Below are positions 40,170-49,259 of a stretch of 59,231 bases of DNA, one piece after another (position 1 is the stretch's first letter; every line of letters starts with the position of its first letter). The DNA is from Clostridiales bacterium. GTDB lineage: Bacteria; Bacillota; Clostridia; Christensenellales; Aristaeellaceae. A model generated the notes under the pieces. It did no database searches, had not been told where the DNA came from, and saw nothing but the letters and a program-made list of their open reading frames with translations. The translations under genes were made by a program, and so were the position numbers. The DNA is taken from NCBI GenBank assembly GCA_004555535.1, contig SFHU01000002.1, positions 1 to 59,231 on the forward strand, written 5' to 3'.

Positions 40170-41918
40170 ATGATCACCCCAAAGATGAATGCCGCGCGCG
40201 CCGTCCTCGACCTTGGCGGCATCTGGGATTTCCGCCTGAGCGAGAGCGACCCCTGGGAGACCATCGCCGTTCCCGCCTCCTACAACGACCAGAAGCCCGA
40301 CCGCCGCTTTCGCAGCCACGTCGGCTTCTGCTGGTACCGCACGAGGGTGACCCTCCCCGCTTGCTTTGCGGGGCAGCGCCGCGTGCTGCGCTTTGACGCC
40401 GTGACGCACGATGCCGTCGTCTGGCTGAACGGGCGCGAGCTCTGCCGCCACCGCGGCGGCTTCCTTCCTTTTGAAGCGGACATCACCGCGCTGACGGAGG
40501 GCGGCGAAACCTTTGAGCTGCTCGTGCGCGTGGACAACCGCATCAGTCACAGCACGCTGCCGGTCGGCAATGAGGGCGGCGTCGCCTTCTTCGGCTCGGA
40601 CAACGCCGGCATCCCCTCGGTGGAGGCCGGCAAGCTGCGCCAGCAGCAGCAGGGCGTCAACCTGCCGAACTTTGACTTCTTCAACTACGCCGGCATCTCC
40701 CGGCCCGTCCGCCTGTATACGACGCCGGAGGCCTACATCGACGGCGTGACGCTCGACGCGGACATGCACGGCGCGCTGCGTTACAGCGTGGAAACCGTCG
40801 GCGCCGGCGAGGTCGCGCTCGATGTGCTCGACGCACAGGGACAGACTGTCGCATCCGCACACGGCGCGCAGGGCACCCTGACCGTCCATGACGCGCACCT
40901 CTGGGAGCCGCTTCCCGGCACGCCGTATCTGTATACCGCGCGGATCCGCTTCGGCCGAGATCTGATCGAGCAGACCTTCGGCTTCCGCTCCGTCGAGGTA
41001 GAGGGCGCCCGCCTTCTGCTCAACGGCAAGCCCATCCACCTGCACGGCCCGTGCAAGCACGAGGACACACCGTTCCACGGGCGCGGACTCGATCTGTGCG
41101 CCGCCGTCGTGGATCTCTCCCTCTACCGCTGGCTGAACGCCAACGTGCTGCGCATGAGCCACTATCCGTACGCGGAGGAAATCTACGACCTGTGCGACCG
41201 CGAGGGCATCCTGGTGATCGACGAGACGCCCGCCGTCGGCATCGGCGCCGGCGACCGGGTCGATCCCTACAAGACCTTCCCCCTTGCCGACTACCACGCG
41301 CAGGTGCTCGCCGACATGATTGCGCGCGACAAAAACCACCCCTGTGTCATCCTCTGGAGCCTGGGCAACGAGCCGGACACCGAGCACTTCCCGCAGTCCG
41401 CCTTCGATTACTGGCGGCCGCTGTACGACCTGGCCCACCGGCTCGATCCGCAAAGCCGCCCGGTGACGCTGGTCTGCTGCCAGAACGACTACACCCGCGA
41501 CCTCGTCACCCGCACGATGGACGTGGTCTGCATCAACCGCTACTACGGCTGGTACAACCTTTCCGGCGACCTGGAGACGGCGAAATACGCCCTGAACCTC
41601 GAGCTCGACTTCTGGGCGGAGATCGGTAAGCCGGTGATCCTCTCCGAATACGGCGCGGACACGATCTCCGGGCTGCACAGTGCCGCGCCGGAGATGTTCT
41701 CCGAGGAATTCCAGGTGGAATACTACGAGGCGATTCACGCCTGCCTGGACGCACGGGACTTCGTCATCGGCGAGCTGCCGTGGAATTTCGCCGACTTCAG
41801 CACCCAGCAGGGGCCGATGCGCGCCGGCGGCAACCGCAAGGGCCTGTTCACCCGCGACAGGCAGCCCAAGCTGGCCGCGCATTACTTCCGCCGCCGCTGG
41901 AGCACGCTCAGGAAATAG
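40170..41918 (+). CDS. GH2 beta-glucuronidase
   Basis: 582 residues, AAGGAG before the ATG. N-terminal sugar-binding and immunoglobulin-like domains (LDLGGIWDFRLS, WYRTRVTLP, VVWLNGREL) precede the TIM barrel. The acid/base Glu401 lies in SLGNEPDTE, the nucleophile Glu493 in ILSEYGAD, and the NRK motif (Asn555, Lys557) that recognises the carboxylate of glucuronic acid is present in GGNRKGLF, which separates beta-glucuronidases from beta-galactosidases. No signal peptide, so it acts on imported glucuronides. It complements the lyase and GH88 enzymes of the locus. Two terminators follow. Confidence 0.93.
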   Translation: MITPKMNAARAVLDLGGIWDFRLSESDPWETIAVPASYNDQKPDRRFRSHVGFCWYRTRVTLPACFAGQRRVLRFDAVTHDAVVWLNGRELCRHRGGFLPFEADITALTEGGETFELLVRVDNRISHSTLPVGNEGGVAFFGSDNAGIPSVEAGKLRQQQQGVNLPNFDFFNYAGISRPVRLYTTPEAYIDGVTLDADMHGALRYSVETVGAGEVALDVLDAQGQTVASAHGAQGTLTVHDAHLWEPLPGTPYLYTARIRFGRDLIEQTFGFRSVEVEGARLLLNGKPIHLHGPCKHEDTPFHGRGLDLCAAVVDLSLYRWLNANVLRMSHYPYAEEIYDLCDREGILVIDETPAVGIGAGDRVDPYKTFPLADYHAQVLADMIARDKNHPCVILWSLGNEPDTEHFPQSAFDYWRPLYDLAHRLDPQSRPVTLVCCQNDYTRDLVTRTMDVVCINRYYGWYNLSGDLETAKYALNLELDFWAEIGKPVILSEYGADTISGLHSAAPEMFSEEFQVEYYEAIHACLDARDFVIGELPWNFADFSTQQGPMRAGGNRKGLFTRDRQPKLAAHYFRRRWSTLRK

Positions 41919-41953
41919 TTTCCGCGGAACCAGCCACGTTTCCGGACACAAGC

Positions 41954-41990
41954 ATCCCCCTGCCATGCAACGCATAACAGGGGGATTTTC
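41954..41990 (+). terminator. Terminator of the beta-glucuronidase gene
   Basis: ATCCCCCTG (41954-41962) pairs with CAGGGGGAT (41978-41986), followed by TTTTC. Confidence 0.85.
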
Positions 41991-42000
41991 AATGATTGCC

Positions 42001-42039
42001 GGAGCCGTTTCCTGCCGTCTGGAAAGGGCTCCTCTTTTT
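42001..42039 (+). terminator. Second plus-strand terminator hairpin
   Basis: GGAGCC/GGCTCC and an inner TTTCC/GGAAA stem are followed by TCTTTTT on the plus strand. It touches the 3' end of the minus-strand flavoprotein gene and gives a back-up stop for the beta-glucuronidase transcript. Confidence 0.7.
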
Positions 42040-43093
42040 ATGCCTGTGCCAGCTGGCCGCCGACGAGATAAGCCTCGGTCAGCGTGCGGCCGATGGCGAC
42101 GCCGACGATGTACTCCGGGTAGTTATGCGCAAAGAACCCGCCGGAGCAGTCACCCGCCGCGTACAGGCCCGGGATCACGTTGCCCTCGCCGTCGAGCACC
42201 TCCATCCGCGTGTTGATGCGCAGGCCGTCGAGCGTGCACAGCACCGTGCCCGCCTGGCGCACGCCGTAGTAGGGCGGCTTGTCCAGCGCGACCATGCGGG
42301 TCGCTTCCTTGCCGAAGTCCTCGTCAACGCCCTTGGCGCAGAGCTCGTTGTAGCGCGCCACTGTCGCGGCGAAAGCGTCCGCGGGCATGCCCAGCTTCTC
42401 GGCCAGCTCCTCGAAGGTGTCCGCCTTCTGGATGATGCCCGCCTGCTCCAGCGCGCCGAGCAGGCCCATCTCCGCCTGCGGGCTGAAGATCTGGAGCTTG
42501 CCGCCGCTCTTGCTGGGGATGATGCGCGCGCAGCCGATCTGCTGGAACTTCTCGATGTGCTCCATCCAGTTGCTGTCGTAGATGGTGTTGTAGACGCGCT
42601 GCGGCTGAAGCGACGCGGCATGGACGATGAAGTCGTACGGCACGCTCTCGTTGCAGAAGCGCTCGCCATTCACGTTCACCTTCAGCCACGGCTGGCTGCC
42701 CAGGTGGAAATAGCCGCTCTTCTCCCAGTTGCCGTCGATGCCCTGATCGGGCGTGGTGGAGCCGCGGTCAAAGATCATGGCGGTGGCGTCCGCGTCCTTC
42801 GCGGCGCCCAGCCACATCGCCGCGCGAATGCCGTCGCCGGTATCCAGCGCGGAGGCGTCGCTGCCCAGGCAGCTCGTGTAGGCCACGGGGTTCAGCGCCG
42901 CAAACATCTTCTTGTCGCAGACATAGCCGCCCGTCGTCAGCAGCACGCCCTTGCTCGCCTTGAAGCGCACGATGCTCTTGTCCGCACGGCGCACCAGCGC
43001 GCCCGACACCCGTCCGTCGGCATCCTGCTCGAGCTTGAGCTGTCTGCTCATGCCGTATTCCAAATACTCCTGAATCATTGCATCCAATTCCAT
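42038..43093 (-). pseudogene. FAD-dependent fumarate reductase/urocanate reductase-like flavoprotein, N-terminally truncated
   Basis: 351 residues from the ATG at 43093 (AAAGGAGG 10 bases upstream). The sequence matches the later part of FrdA-like flavoproteins: KGVLLTTGGYVCDKKM, ALDTGDGIRAAMWLG, VNVNGERFCNES and the FAD-contacting end GLYAAGDCSGGFFAHNYPEYIVGVAIGR. The N-terminal Rossmann dinucleotide-binding segment with GxGxxG, about 150-200 residues, is absent, and spo0A lies only 165 bp upstream, so it is not merely out of frame. Without it the protein should not bind FAD normally. The remaining frame is intact with a strong ribosome site, so a stable fragment may still be made. I treat it as a decaying gene or deletion product. 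Confidence 0.7.
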
Positions 43094-43257
43094 CAAAAAA
43101 GCGCCTCCTTTGTCCGTCTCCATGACCTGTTGATTGGTTCTGGAAAAGCGAACAAAGCAAGGTGCTTATTGCTTCTGTAAAATGAACGTTTATCGGCTTA
43201 TCCTGAGTCTGTTGCCGACAAATTTCCCCTCAAATTATCGAGATATTCTTTAATTTC

Positions 43258-44037
43258 TTATGCGCTCTTCTCGATCCTGAGCCTGTCCGCGACCAGCGCG
43301 ATGAACTCGCCGTTGGTCGGCTTGTCATCCAGCGAGCACACGTTCTTGCCGAACGCCTCGTCGAGCGCATCGATCCGCCCGCGGTTCCAGGCGACCTCGA
43401 TGGCGTGGCGGATCGCCCGCTCCACCTTGCTTGACGTCGTGCCGAAGCGCCGCGCGATGCCCGGGTAGAGCTCCTTGGTGATTCGCCCCATCAGGTCGGG
43501 GTTGTCGATGACCATGCGGACCGCCTCGCGCAGATACTGATAGCCCTTGATGTGCGCCGGAATGCCCACCGTCAGGAACAGATTCGCGATGCGCTCCTCC
43601 AGGCTTTCACCGCCGTCATCCTTCCTCGACACGCGTACGCCGATTGCCTCGGCGCGGGCATCCTCACCCGCGGCCTCGCAGACACGCTGCGCCAGCGTCG
43701 CCAGATCGAACGGCTTGACCATGTAGTAGTTGACGCCCAGATCGACAGCCCGCGCGATGAAATCATCCCGGCCGAGCGCCGTCAGCGCAATCACGCCGGG
43801 CCGCTTGTCCAGCTTTCCGGAGGCCAGATGTTCCAGCACGGTATAGCCGTCCATTTGCGGCATGATCAGATCGCAGATCAATACGTCCGGCTCCTGCTCC
43901 TGCACAAGCTTGAGCGCCTCCTTGCCGTTGGCCGCCGTTCCGACGACCTCCAGGCCATTCTGCTTGCTCAAATACTCCGAAATCATCTCCCGAAGCTGCG
44001 CACTGTCATCCGCAATCACCACACGTACCTTTTCCAT
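43258..44037 (-). CDS. spo0A: Sporulation transcription factor Spo0A
   Basis: 259 residues, AGGAGG 7 bases before the ATG. The receiver domain has Asp10-Asp11, the phosphoacceptor Asp56 in ICDLIMPQMDGY, a conserved Thr in ITALG and Lys in YMVKPFD. After a linker the Spo0A-specific DNA-binding domain follows (ITKELYPGIARRFG, KVERAIRHAIEVAWNRG and KPTNGEFIALVADRL), near-identical in pattern to clostridial Spo0A. Phosphorylated Spo0A starts sporulation. No clear sigma-H promoter or Spo0A box could be fixed in 44038-44300. Confidence 0.97.
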   Translation of the reverse strand: MEKVRVVIADDSAQLREMISEYLSKQNGLEVVGTAANGKEALKLVQEQEPDVLICDLIMPQMDGYTVLEHLASGKLDKRPGVIALTALGRDDFIARAVDLGVNYYMVKPFDLATLAQRVCEAAGEDARAEAIGVRVSRKDDGGESLEERIANLFLTVGIPAHIKGYQYLREAVRMVIDNPDLMGRITKELYPGIARRFGTTSSKVERAIRHAIEVAWNRGRIDALDEAFGKNVCSLDDKPTNGEFIALVADRLRIEKSA

Positions 44038-44309
44038 GTGTTTCCCTCCTGCACGCCGTTGATATATCTAAATCCTATATATTTATCTTATCATGTTTCA
44101 TTTTAACACATTTTTCGGTAAATGTGAAGCGAAAATCTCCGAAACGCCCTCTTCAATTCCGCACACTCCTATCTATATGCAGAATCATGCCGTTTAGAAT
44201 CAGAAAATGTATTTCTGTCACGCCGCAGCAGCTCCTTTTTCCCGGAAACCGGAAGCCGTCCTCCCCTTCTGGACCGGTCCGCACACGCCAGCGCGGCAGG
44301 ACGCAAAAA

Positions 44310-44468
44310 GAGCGGCGGGCAAAGCCGTCGCTCTCAGCTTATCGGCATAAGCAGACGTTTTATTCAATGATACCTTTCTTGAAGAAATCATTGATCATTT
44401 TCTCTCCCCTCCGGGGAGAGAAAACGCATTTGCAGACGGCCTGAGAGCGGCGGGCAAAACCGTCGCTC
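44310..44468. repeat. Compact inverted-repeat element between spo0A and the UPF0489 gene
   Basis: Two near-identical 24-bp hairpins (GAGCGGCGGGCAAA-[G/A]-CCGTCGCTC at 44310-44333 and 44445-44468) bracket a perfect 12-bp stem (44398-44409 with 44413-44424, loop TCC) and a further CAATGAT/ATCATTG inverted repeat (about 44366-44394). The outer ends read GCTCTCAG and CTGAGAGC, also inverted. The minus strand of the 44310 hairpin is followed by T5 and may terminate transcription, though one pair is then mismatched. The remainder of 44038-44488 shows no gene. Confidence 0.6.
44360..44398 (-). CDS. Possible 12-residue peptide
   Basis: ATG to TAA encodes MINDFFKKGIIE. A GGAGGGG ribosome site lies 7 bases upstream, but it is inside the 3' arm of a perfect 12-bp stem, so translation would depend on opening that stem. 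The ORF itself is largely self-complementary. Could be a leader peptide, a small membrane-active peptide or chance. Confidence 0.25.
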   Translation of the reverse strand: MINDFFKKGIIE

Positions 44469-44488
44469 CTGGCGCCTCAATCTGCGGC

Positions 44489-45199
44489 TCAAAGGGGAAT
44501 CTCCTGTATATAGGGGCGAAGCAGCGCCATGATCCTGTCCGCCGAGGCGGGCGCATAGCGCGGGGACTGCGCCAGGGTCACGAAGTCAAAACCCGTCTCA
44601 TGAAAGGTCCGATAATCATCCACGCGGAAGAACGGTATCTCCGGCTCCTGGCCGTTGCGTCCCTCCATCAGCCGCGCGATGTCGCTCGTCAGGCAGATGT
44701 GCGCCGGATCCCTGAGCAGATGTACAGGCACGTCCTCCCTCGATTTCGGGTTGCGCACATAGGTCAGCCGACTGATCCAGCGAAACGCCAGCGCAAAGAG
44801 CAGGTAATTCGCCTCGTCGAGCTTGACGCCATGGCGGTAGCCCTCCAGCGAGGGCCGCGCCGCCGGCGCGCGTGTGAGCACAGCCTTGAGCACAAAGTCC
44901 GTCCCCGGCGGCCCAAAGGCGAGATCCGAGTGCGTATCCACGTGCACAACCTCAAAGGGTGCCGTCAGCGTTCCGTCGGCGAGGCGCGCCTGCCAGAAAT
45001 CGAGCGCCTTGTCGTGCGTGTCAAAGATCGCCCCGGGCAGCGGGTGCGCGCTGCTCAGGCCGCACTGCTCCTCCAGAAAGCGGATGACCTCCCCGTCGCC
45101 CAGCGGCTGTGCGCAGCGCCCGGGCGGCCGCTCGCCCAGCGGCGCCAGCGGGCAGGCATCCGTCAGAAAAAAATCCATGTCCAGATCGAGAACCTTCAT
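44489..45199 (-). CDS. UPF0489-family protein
   Basis: 236 residues from the ATG at 45199; the frame is open to 45259 but that ATG lies in the promoter -10. The protein starts MKVLDLDMDFF and has VVHVDTHSDLAFG, DEANYLLFALAFRWI and ICLTSDIA, the pattern of UPF0489, a family with an arginase-like layout of Asp and His ligands (DLDMDFF, HVDTHSD, DTHDKAL). A metal-dependent hydrolase role is inferred and no substrate is known. Cytoplasmic, apparently monocistronic. Confidence 0.8.
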   Translation of the reverse strand: MKVLDLDMDFFLTDACPLAPLGERPPGRCAQPLGDGEVIRFLEEQCGLSSAHPLPGAIFDTHDKALDFWQARLADGTLTAPFEVVHVDTHSDLAFGPPGTDFVLKAVLTRAPAARPSLEGYRHGVKLDEANYLLFALAFRWISRLTYVRNPKSREDVPVHLLRDPAHICLTSDIARLMEGRNGQEPEIPFFRVDDYRTFHETGFDFVTLAQSPRYAPASADRIMALLRPYIQEIPL

Positions 45200-45257
45200 C
45201 GCATCACTCGCCTTCCCTGCGGACTTCCTCTGTAAAGGGCCGCTTTTTTGCGCGTGC

Positions 45258-45287
45258 ATTATAGCACCGGTTTTTTTCTTCCCGCAA
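45258..45287 (-). promoter_or_regulatory. Promoter of the UPF0489 gene
   Basis: A perfect TATAAT (45258-45263) and TTGCGG (45282-45287) with an 18-bp spacer on the minus strand. The -10 overlaps the farthest upstream ATG of the frame, which supports the start at 45199. Confidence 0.65.
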
Positions 45288-45341
45288 GAGGAAAAACAGA
45301 CGCAATGCGACGGTGTTTTCTGTGAAAAAAAGAAGAACTTT

Positions 45342-46019
45342 TCAGGGCACGAGGTTCAACTCCTCCTCCGTCAGATCGTAGCCCACAAAGCCCTCCGGCA
45401 CCGCGCCAACGATGATCGACTCCGCGACGAGCATGTTGGCCGTCACCTGCGTCGTCTTCGCGCCGGTCGGGATGACAATGCGGATGCTCGCCGTGAGCTG
45501 CAGGTACACCTTGTGGCGCGTCTGGTTGATGCCACAGGCCTCAAACTCCGTGACGAAATTCGTGCCGATCGAGCCGACGGGCACGATGGACACCGGAATC
45601 AACGGCCCGCTGCCCGCCAGCAGCGTCAGCCCCAGCGCCGCGCCCAGCGGCACGCTCACCCGTTCGCTGCTCATGTTCTCCAGCCGCCGCAGCGCCGCCT
45701 CGCCCGCCCTGTCGGCCAGCAGGTTCATGCGCACGGTGTTGGCCGAGAGCAGCGCCACCTGCCCCTTCTCGTCCATGCGCACGTTCATCAGCTCGTCATA
45801 CCCGACGCCGTCCCCCAGCGCCTCCGCCATCGCCCCGGAGAGCACCCGCGAGGCCATCGCCGCCGAGCGCGCCTCCGCCAGGGAAAAGACGAGCGGCTTC
45901 ACGTTGCGGTCCGCCAGCAGAAATACCGCCAGCAGGAGCAGCACAGCCAGCAGGAGCCGCCTCAGCCGCCGGCGCCGGCGCACCCTTGCGGAGATTTTTT
46001 TCATCTGACCGGCAGTCAT
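45342..46019 (-). CDS. yunB: Sporulation protein YunB
   Basis: 225 residues; GGGAGGG is 5 bases before the ATG. A basic N terminus (RVRRRRRLRR) and one membrane span (about 20-38) are followed by the YunB domain, with MNVRMDEKGQVALLSANTVRMNLLADRA, IPVSIVPVGSIGTNFVTEFEACGINQTRHKVYL and TTQVTANMLVAES split by short loops. In Bacillus yunB is expressed in the mother cell under sigma-E and is needed for full spore formation; its molecular role is not settled. Divergent from the penicillin-binding protein gene. Confidence 0.92.
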   Translation of the reverse strand: MTAGQMKKISARVRRRRRLRRLLLAVLLLLAVFLLADRNVKPLVFSLAEARSAAMASRVLSGAMAEALGDGVGYDELMNVRMDEKGQVALLSANTVRMNLLADRAGEAALRRLENMSSERVSVPLGAALGLTLLAGSGPLIPVSIVPVGSIGTNFVTEFEACGINQTRHKVYLQLTASIRIVIPTGAKTTQVTANMLVAESIIVGAVPEGFVGYDLTEEELNLVP

Positions 46020-46102
46020 TGAATCCCTCCCTTCGTCTTATATTCGACAGGCGGGCAGATCTTGCCCAATTTTGGTTTTATGATGCGTATTCCCGAAATC
46101 TA

Positions 46103-46111
46103 TGCTATAAT
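46103..46111 (+). promoter_or_regulatory. Extended -10 promoter of the penicillin-binding protein gene
   Basis: TGCTATAAT (46103-46111) is an extended -10; no good -35 is seen 17-18 bp upstream. About 92 bp before the start codon. Confidence 0.6.
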
Positions 46112-46203
46112 GAATTTGTTTGACGTCTGCCGCACGCGCGACGCCGCGCTCTGCAGGCGGCGCCCGCGCCCACGACCGCATTGTCCCTCAAAGGAGGAAA
46201 GCC

Positions 46204-49122
46204 ATGTCAAGACCCACCGGCGACGACCGCCGCACCGGCAAGCCAAAGAAAAACGCGCCGCTCACCCCCTCCGGCAGCGAGGAGGGCCGTGAGGCGGATC
46301 TGTATACGACGCAGCTGCACCTGCCCCGCCAGGACGGCCAGTCCTCGGACACAAGGGCAGCCTCAGGGCAGACCTCGCGCATGCCCGCGCCCGTGACCGC
46401 TTCCGACAGGAAAAAGAAGAAAAAGAGCGCCGGCCGCGATGCCGCCCCCGCGCCGCATTCCATCTTCAAGCCGCGCACGAAGAAGCCCAATTTCGTGCTG
46501 AGCGTCGCCGTCTCCACGGTGCGCCTGAGCGTGCTGCTTGTGCTGTGCTGCGTGCTGGCCGTGGCCGGCGCGCTGGTGGGCATTGCCAAGGCGTATGTCG
46601 ACACCGCGCCGACGCTCGACCTCGCCGCCCTGAACGCGCAGGACAAGACCTCCTTCATCTACGACAGCGCAGGCAACCTCATCACCGATTACAAGGGCAC
46701 TGAGGACCGCATCATGGTCTCCATCGACGAGATCCCCAAGACGCTGCAGAACGCCTTCATCGCCGTCGAGGACGCGCGCTTCTATCAGCACAACGGCGTC
46801 GACCTCAAGCGCATCGTCGGCGCGCTGGTCACCAACTTCGTGACCGGTTCCACGCAGGGCGGCTCCACGATCACCCAGCAGCTCATCAAGCAGACGCTGC
46901 TCTCCAGCGAGCAATCCTACAAGCGCAAGCTGCAGGAGGCCTACCTCGCCATGGAGCTGGAGACGCGCTACACGAAGGACCAGATTCTGGAGAGCTATCT
47001 CAACACGATCTTCCTGGGTGGCAGCTATTACGGCGTCAAGGTCGCTGCCTACGGCTACTTCGGCAAGGAGCTGGGCGAGCTGACGCTGCGCGAATGCGCG
47101 ATGCTTGCCGGCATGACGCGCAGCCCCAACTACTACAACCCCCGGCGCAACTTCTACAGCAAGAACACCGAGGGCAGCATGACCGCGGACATCACCAACA
47201 ACCGCACGGACTACGTCCTGCGGCAGATGCGCGAGAATGGGATGATCACCTCCCAGGAATACGAGGCAGCGCTTAACCGCTCGACCGCAAATGTCCTGGA
47301 GACCTCGCCCGCCTCGACGGACATGTACGCCTATCCGCACTACGTCGAGTACGCCATCAGCGACGTCGTGGACACCTTCCTCGACCTCAACGGCCTGGAG
47401 GATACCTCGGCCAACCGCTACGCGATGGAGAACAAGCTGCGCACCGGCGGCTACAGCGTCTACCTGTGCATCGACACGGAGATTCAGACGATCGTCGAGG
47501 AGACGCTCGCCTCGTGGGACAGCTATCCCCGTCTGCGCGACCCCTCCGACAACGTCTTTCAGTCCCGCAACGCGGACGGCACCTACACCGAGATCGAGCA
47601 GCCGCAGGCCGCCGCCTGTGTCTACGATTACAGAACCGGCGAGCTCAAGGCCATCGTCGGCGGCCGCTACACGCCGACCACCCGCAAGACGCTCAACCGC
47701 GCCAGCGACATGACCATGCCCGTCGGCTCCTCGATCAAGCCGCTGACCGTCTATGCCCCGGCCATCGACCTAGGCGCCTCGCCAGCCTCCATCGCCTATA
47801 ACATGCCCGTCCCCATCGCGGGCTGGAAGGATTCCAGCGGCGACGACTCCTGGCCGCAGAACTACGGCGGTGGCGGCTACAAGGGCCCGCAGAGCTTCCG
47901 CTCCGCGCTGCGCAATTCCTACAACACCGCCGCCGCACAGATCCTGATGACCTACGTTGGAGTCAGCCGCGCGACGGAATACCTCCACCTGATGGGCATT
48001 CCGGACAGGAACATCAACGCCGATCCCTTCGGCCTGGCGCTCGGCTCCTCCGGCATCACGCCGGTACAGATGGCCGTCGCCTATGGCACCATCGCCAACA
48101 AGGGCGTCTATCAGCAGCCGCTCTCCTTCTCGCGCATCCTCGACTCGAACGGCAACGTCGTCGTCGACATGCATCAGCAGCAGGATCGCCACCAGGTCTT
48201 CAAGCCCTCGACCGCCTATCTGGTCGTCGACATGCTCAAGGAGGCCGTGCAGAGCGGCACAGGCACCAAGGCGAAGATCTCCTCGCAGGTGGTCGCCGGC
48301 AAGACCGGCACGAACTCCGACAGCAAGGGCGTCTTCTTCGCCGGCATGACGGGCTGGTATTCCGCCTCCGTCTGGATCGGCCACGACAACTACAAGGCGC
48401 TCTCCTCCAAGGCGACGGGCGGCAACGCGGCCGCGCCGCTGTGGCAGTCCTTCATGGAGAAGATTCACAAGCAGAAGGGCCTCTCCTCCCGCGAGATCAT
48501 CGACGGCACACCCGAGGACTACAACCTCGTGCGCGTGACGACCTGCGGCGTCAGCGGCCAGCTGGCGACCGACGCCTGCTACAATGACGTGAGCGGCTAC
48601 AAGACGATTACGGACTACTGGTACGCCGAGAGCGTCCCGACCGCCTACTGCAGCATGCACAAGTCCGTCTCGATCTGCACGGATTCCGGCCTGCTGGCCA
48701 GCGACTACTGCCCCTCCTCCTCCGTGCAGACGCGCGGCGTCGTGCTGATTCCCAAGGGCCATCCTCTCTACAACTACATCGGCTCCTACGGCAGCACCAT
48801 CCGGCAGTATCTGGGCCAGTTCGCGACGCTGCAGAGCTCGGAGGACATCGCCTCGCACGTCTGCCAGATTCACGATGCCTACACCGCGTCGCAGCCGGCC
48901 AGCGAGCTCGAGTCCCTCGTCACGGAAGCCTACAACCTGACGCTGACGGCCTATCAGCTCGTCGGCTCCTCGCCGGACATCTCCAACGACACGCGCCGCC
49001 AGATCAACACCGCCATCAGCGCGGTGCAGACGCTGCTGTCGATCTCCCCGATCGACTATACGTCGCTGGGGAACGCCACGGCCAACCTGCGCAGCCAGCT
49101 TCAGGCCGCCGGGCTGCTGTAA
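46204..49122 (+). CDS. Class A penicillin-binding protein (PBP1A-like transglycosylase/transpeptidase)
   Basis: 972 residues from the ATG at 46204 with AAAGGAGG upstream. A long polar cytoplasmic tail with KKKKK (1-95) precedes the membrane span (about 98-122). The GT51 domain has Glu189 in VEDARFYQHNGVD, GGSTITQQLIKQ and the ALE/YLN helix (MELETRYTK, ESYLNTIFLGG). The transpeptidase has S509SIK512 in PVGSSIKPLT, a YNT-type second motif (NSYNTAAAQ) and K700TG in AGKTGTNSD. A C-terminal region with paired Cys (CGVSGQLATDAC, DSGLLASDYC) and a helical tail follows. It polymerises and cross-links peptidoglycan. Confidence 0.96.
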   Translation: MSRPTGDDRRTGKPKKNAPLTPSGSEEGREADLYTTQLHLPRQDGQSSDTRAASGQTSRMPAPVTASDRKKKKKSAGRDAAPAPHSIFKPRTKKPNFVLSVAVSTVRLSVLLVLCCVLAVAGALVGIAKAYVDTAPTLDLAALNAQDKTSFIYDSAGNLITDYKGTEDRIMVSIDEIPKTLQNAFIAVEDARFYQHNGVDLKRIVGALVTNFVTGSTQGGSTITQQLIKQTLLSSEQSYKRKLQEAYLAMELETRYTKDQILESYLNTIFLGGSYYGVKVAAYGYFGKELGELTLRECAMLAGMTRSPNYYNPRRNFYSKNTEGSMTADITNNRTDYVLRQMRENGMITSQEYEAALNRSTANVLETSPASTDMYAYPHYVEYAISDVVDTFLDLNGLEDTSANRYAMENKLRTGGYSVYLCIDTEIQTIVEETLASWDSYPRLRDPSDNVFQSRNADGTYTEIEQPQAAACVYDYRTGELKAIVGGRYTPTTRKTLNRASDMTMPVGSSIKPLTVYAPAIDLGASPASIAYNMPVPIAGWKDSSGDDSWPQNYGGGGYKGPQSFRSALRNSYNTAAAQILMTYVGVSRATEYLHLMGIPDRNINADPFGLALGSSGITPVQMAVAYGTIANKGVYQQPLSFSRILDSNGNVVVDMHQQQDRHQVFKPSTAYLVVDMLKEAVQSGTGTKAKISSQVVAGKTGTNSDSKGVFFAGMTGWYSASVWIGHDNYKALSSKATGGNAAAPLWQSFMEKIHKQKGLSSREIIDGTPEDYNLVRVTTCGVSGQLATDACYNDVSGYKTITDYWYAESVPTAYCSMHKSVSICTDSGLLASDYCPSSSVQTRGVVLIPKGHPLYNYIGSYGSTIRQYLGQFATLQSSEDIASHVCQIHDAYTASQPASELESLVTEAYNLTLTAYQLVGSSPDISNDTRRQINTAISAVQTLLSISPIDYTSLGNATANLRSQLQAAGLL

Positions 49123-49156
49123 GCAGGTATGACCTGATTCCACCTCCAAACAGATG

Positions 49157-49193
49157 AACCCCCGGTCGCGCATCAGCGCAGCCGGGGGTTTTC
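49157..49193 (+). terminator. Terminator of the penicillin-binding protein gene
   Basis: AACCCCCGG (49157-49165) pairs with CCGGGGGTT (49182-49190), with an inner GCGC stem, followed by TTC. Confidence 0.8.
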
Positions 49194-49259
49194 ATGGTGT
49201 TTGGATTTATATCGTTCTTTTGCGAATCAGCCTGCTGATTGGTGGTTTCTTTGGAGGAA

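Noticed and set aside
40170..41918. GH2 gene as a beta-galactosidase
   Set aside because: The NRK carboxylate-recognition motif and the uronide context favour beta-glucuronidase.
46020..46105. A sigma-E promoter for yunB
   Set aside because: CATA- and ATA-like elements occur on the minus strand but no pair has convincing sequence and spacing, so none is annotated.
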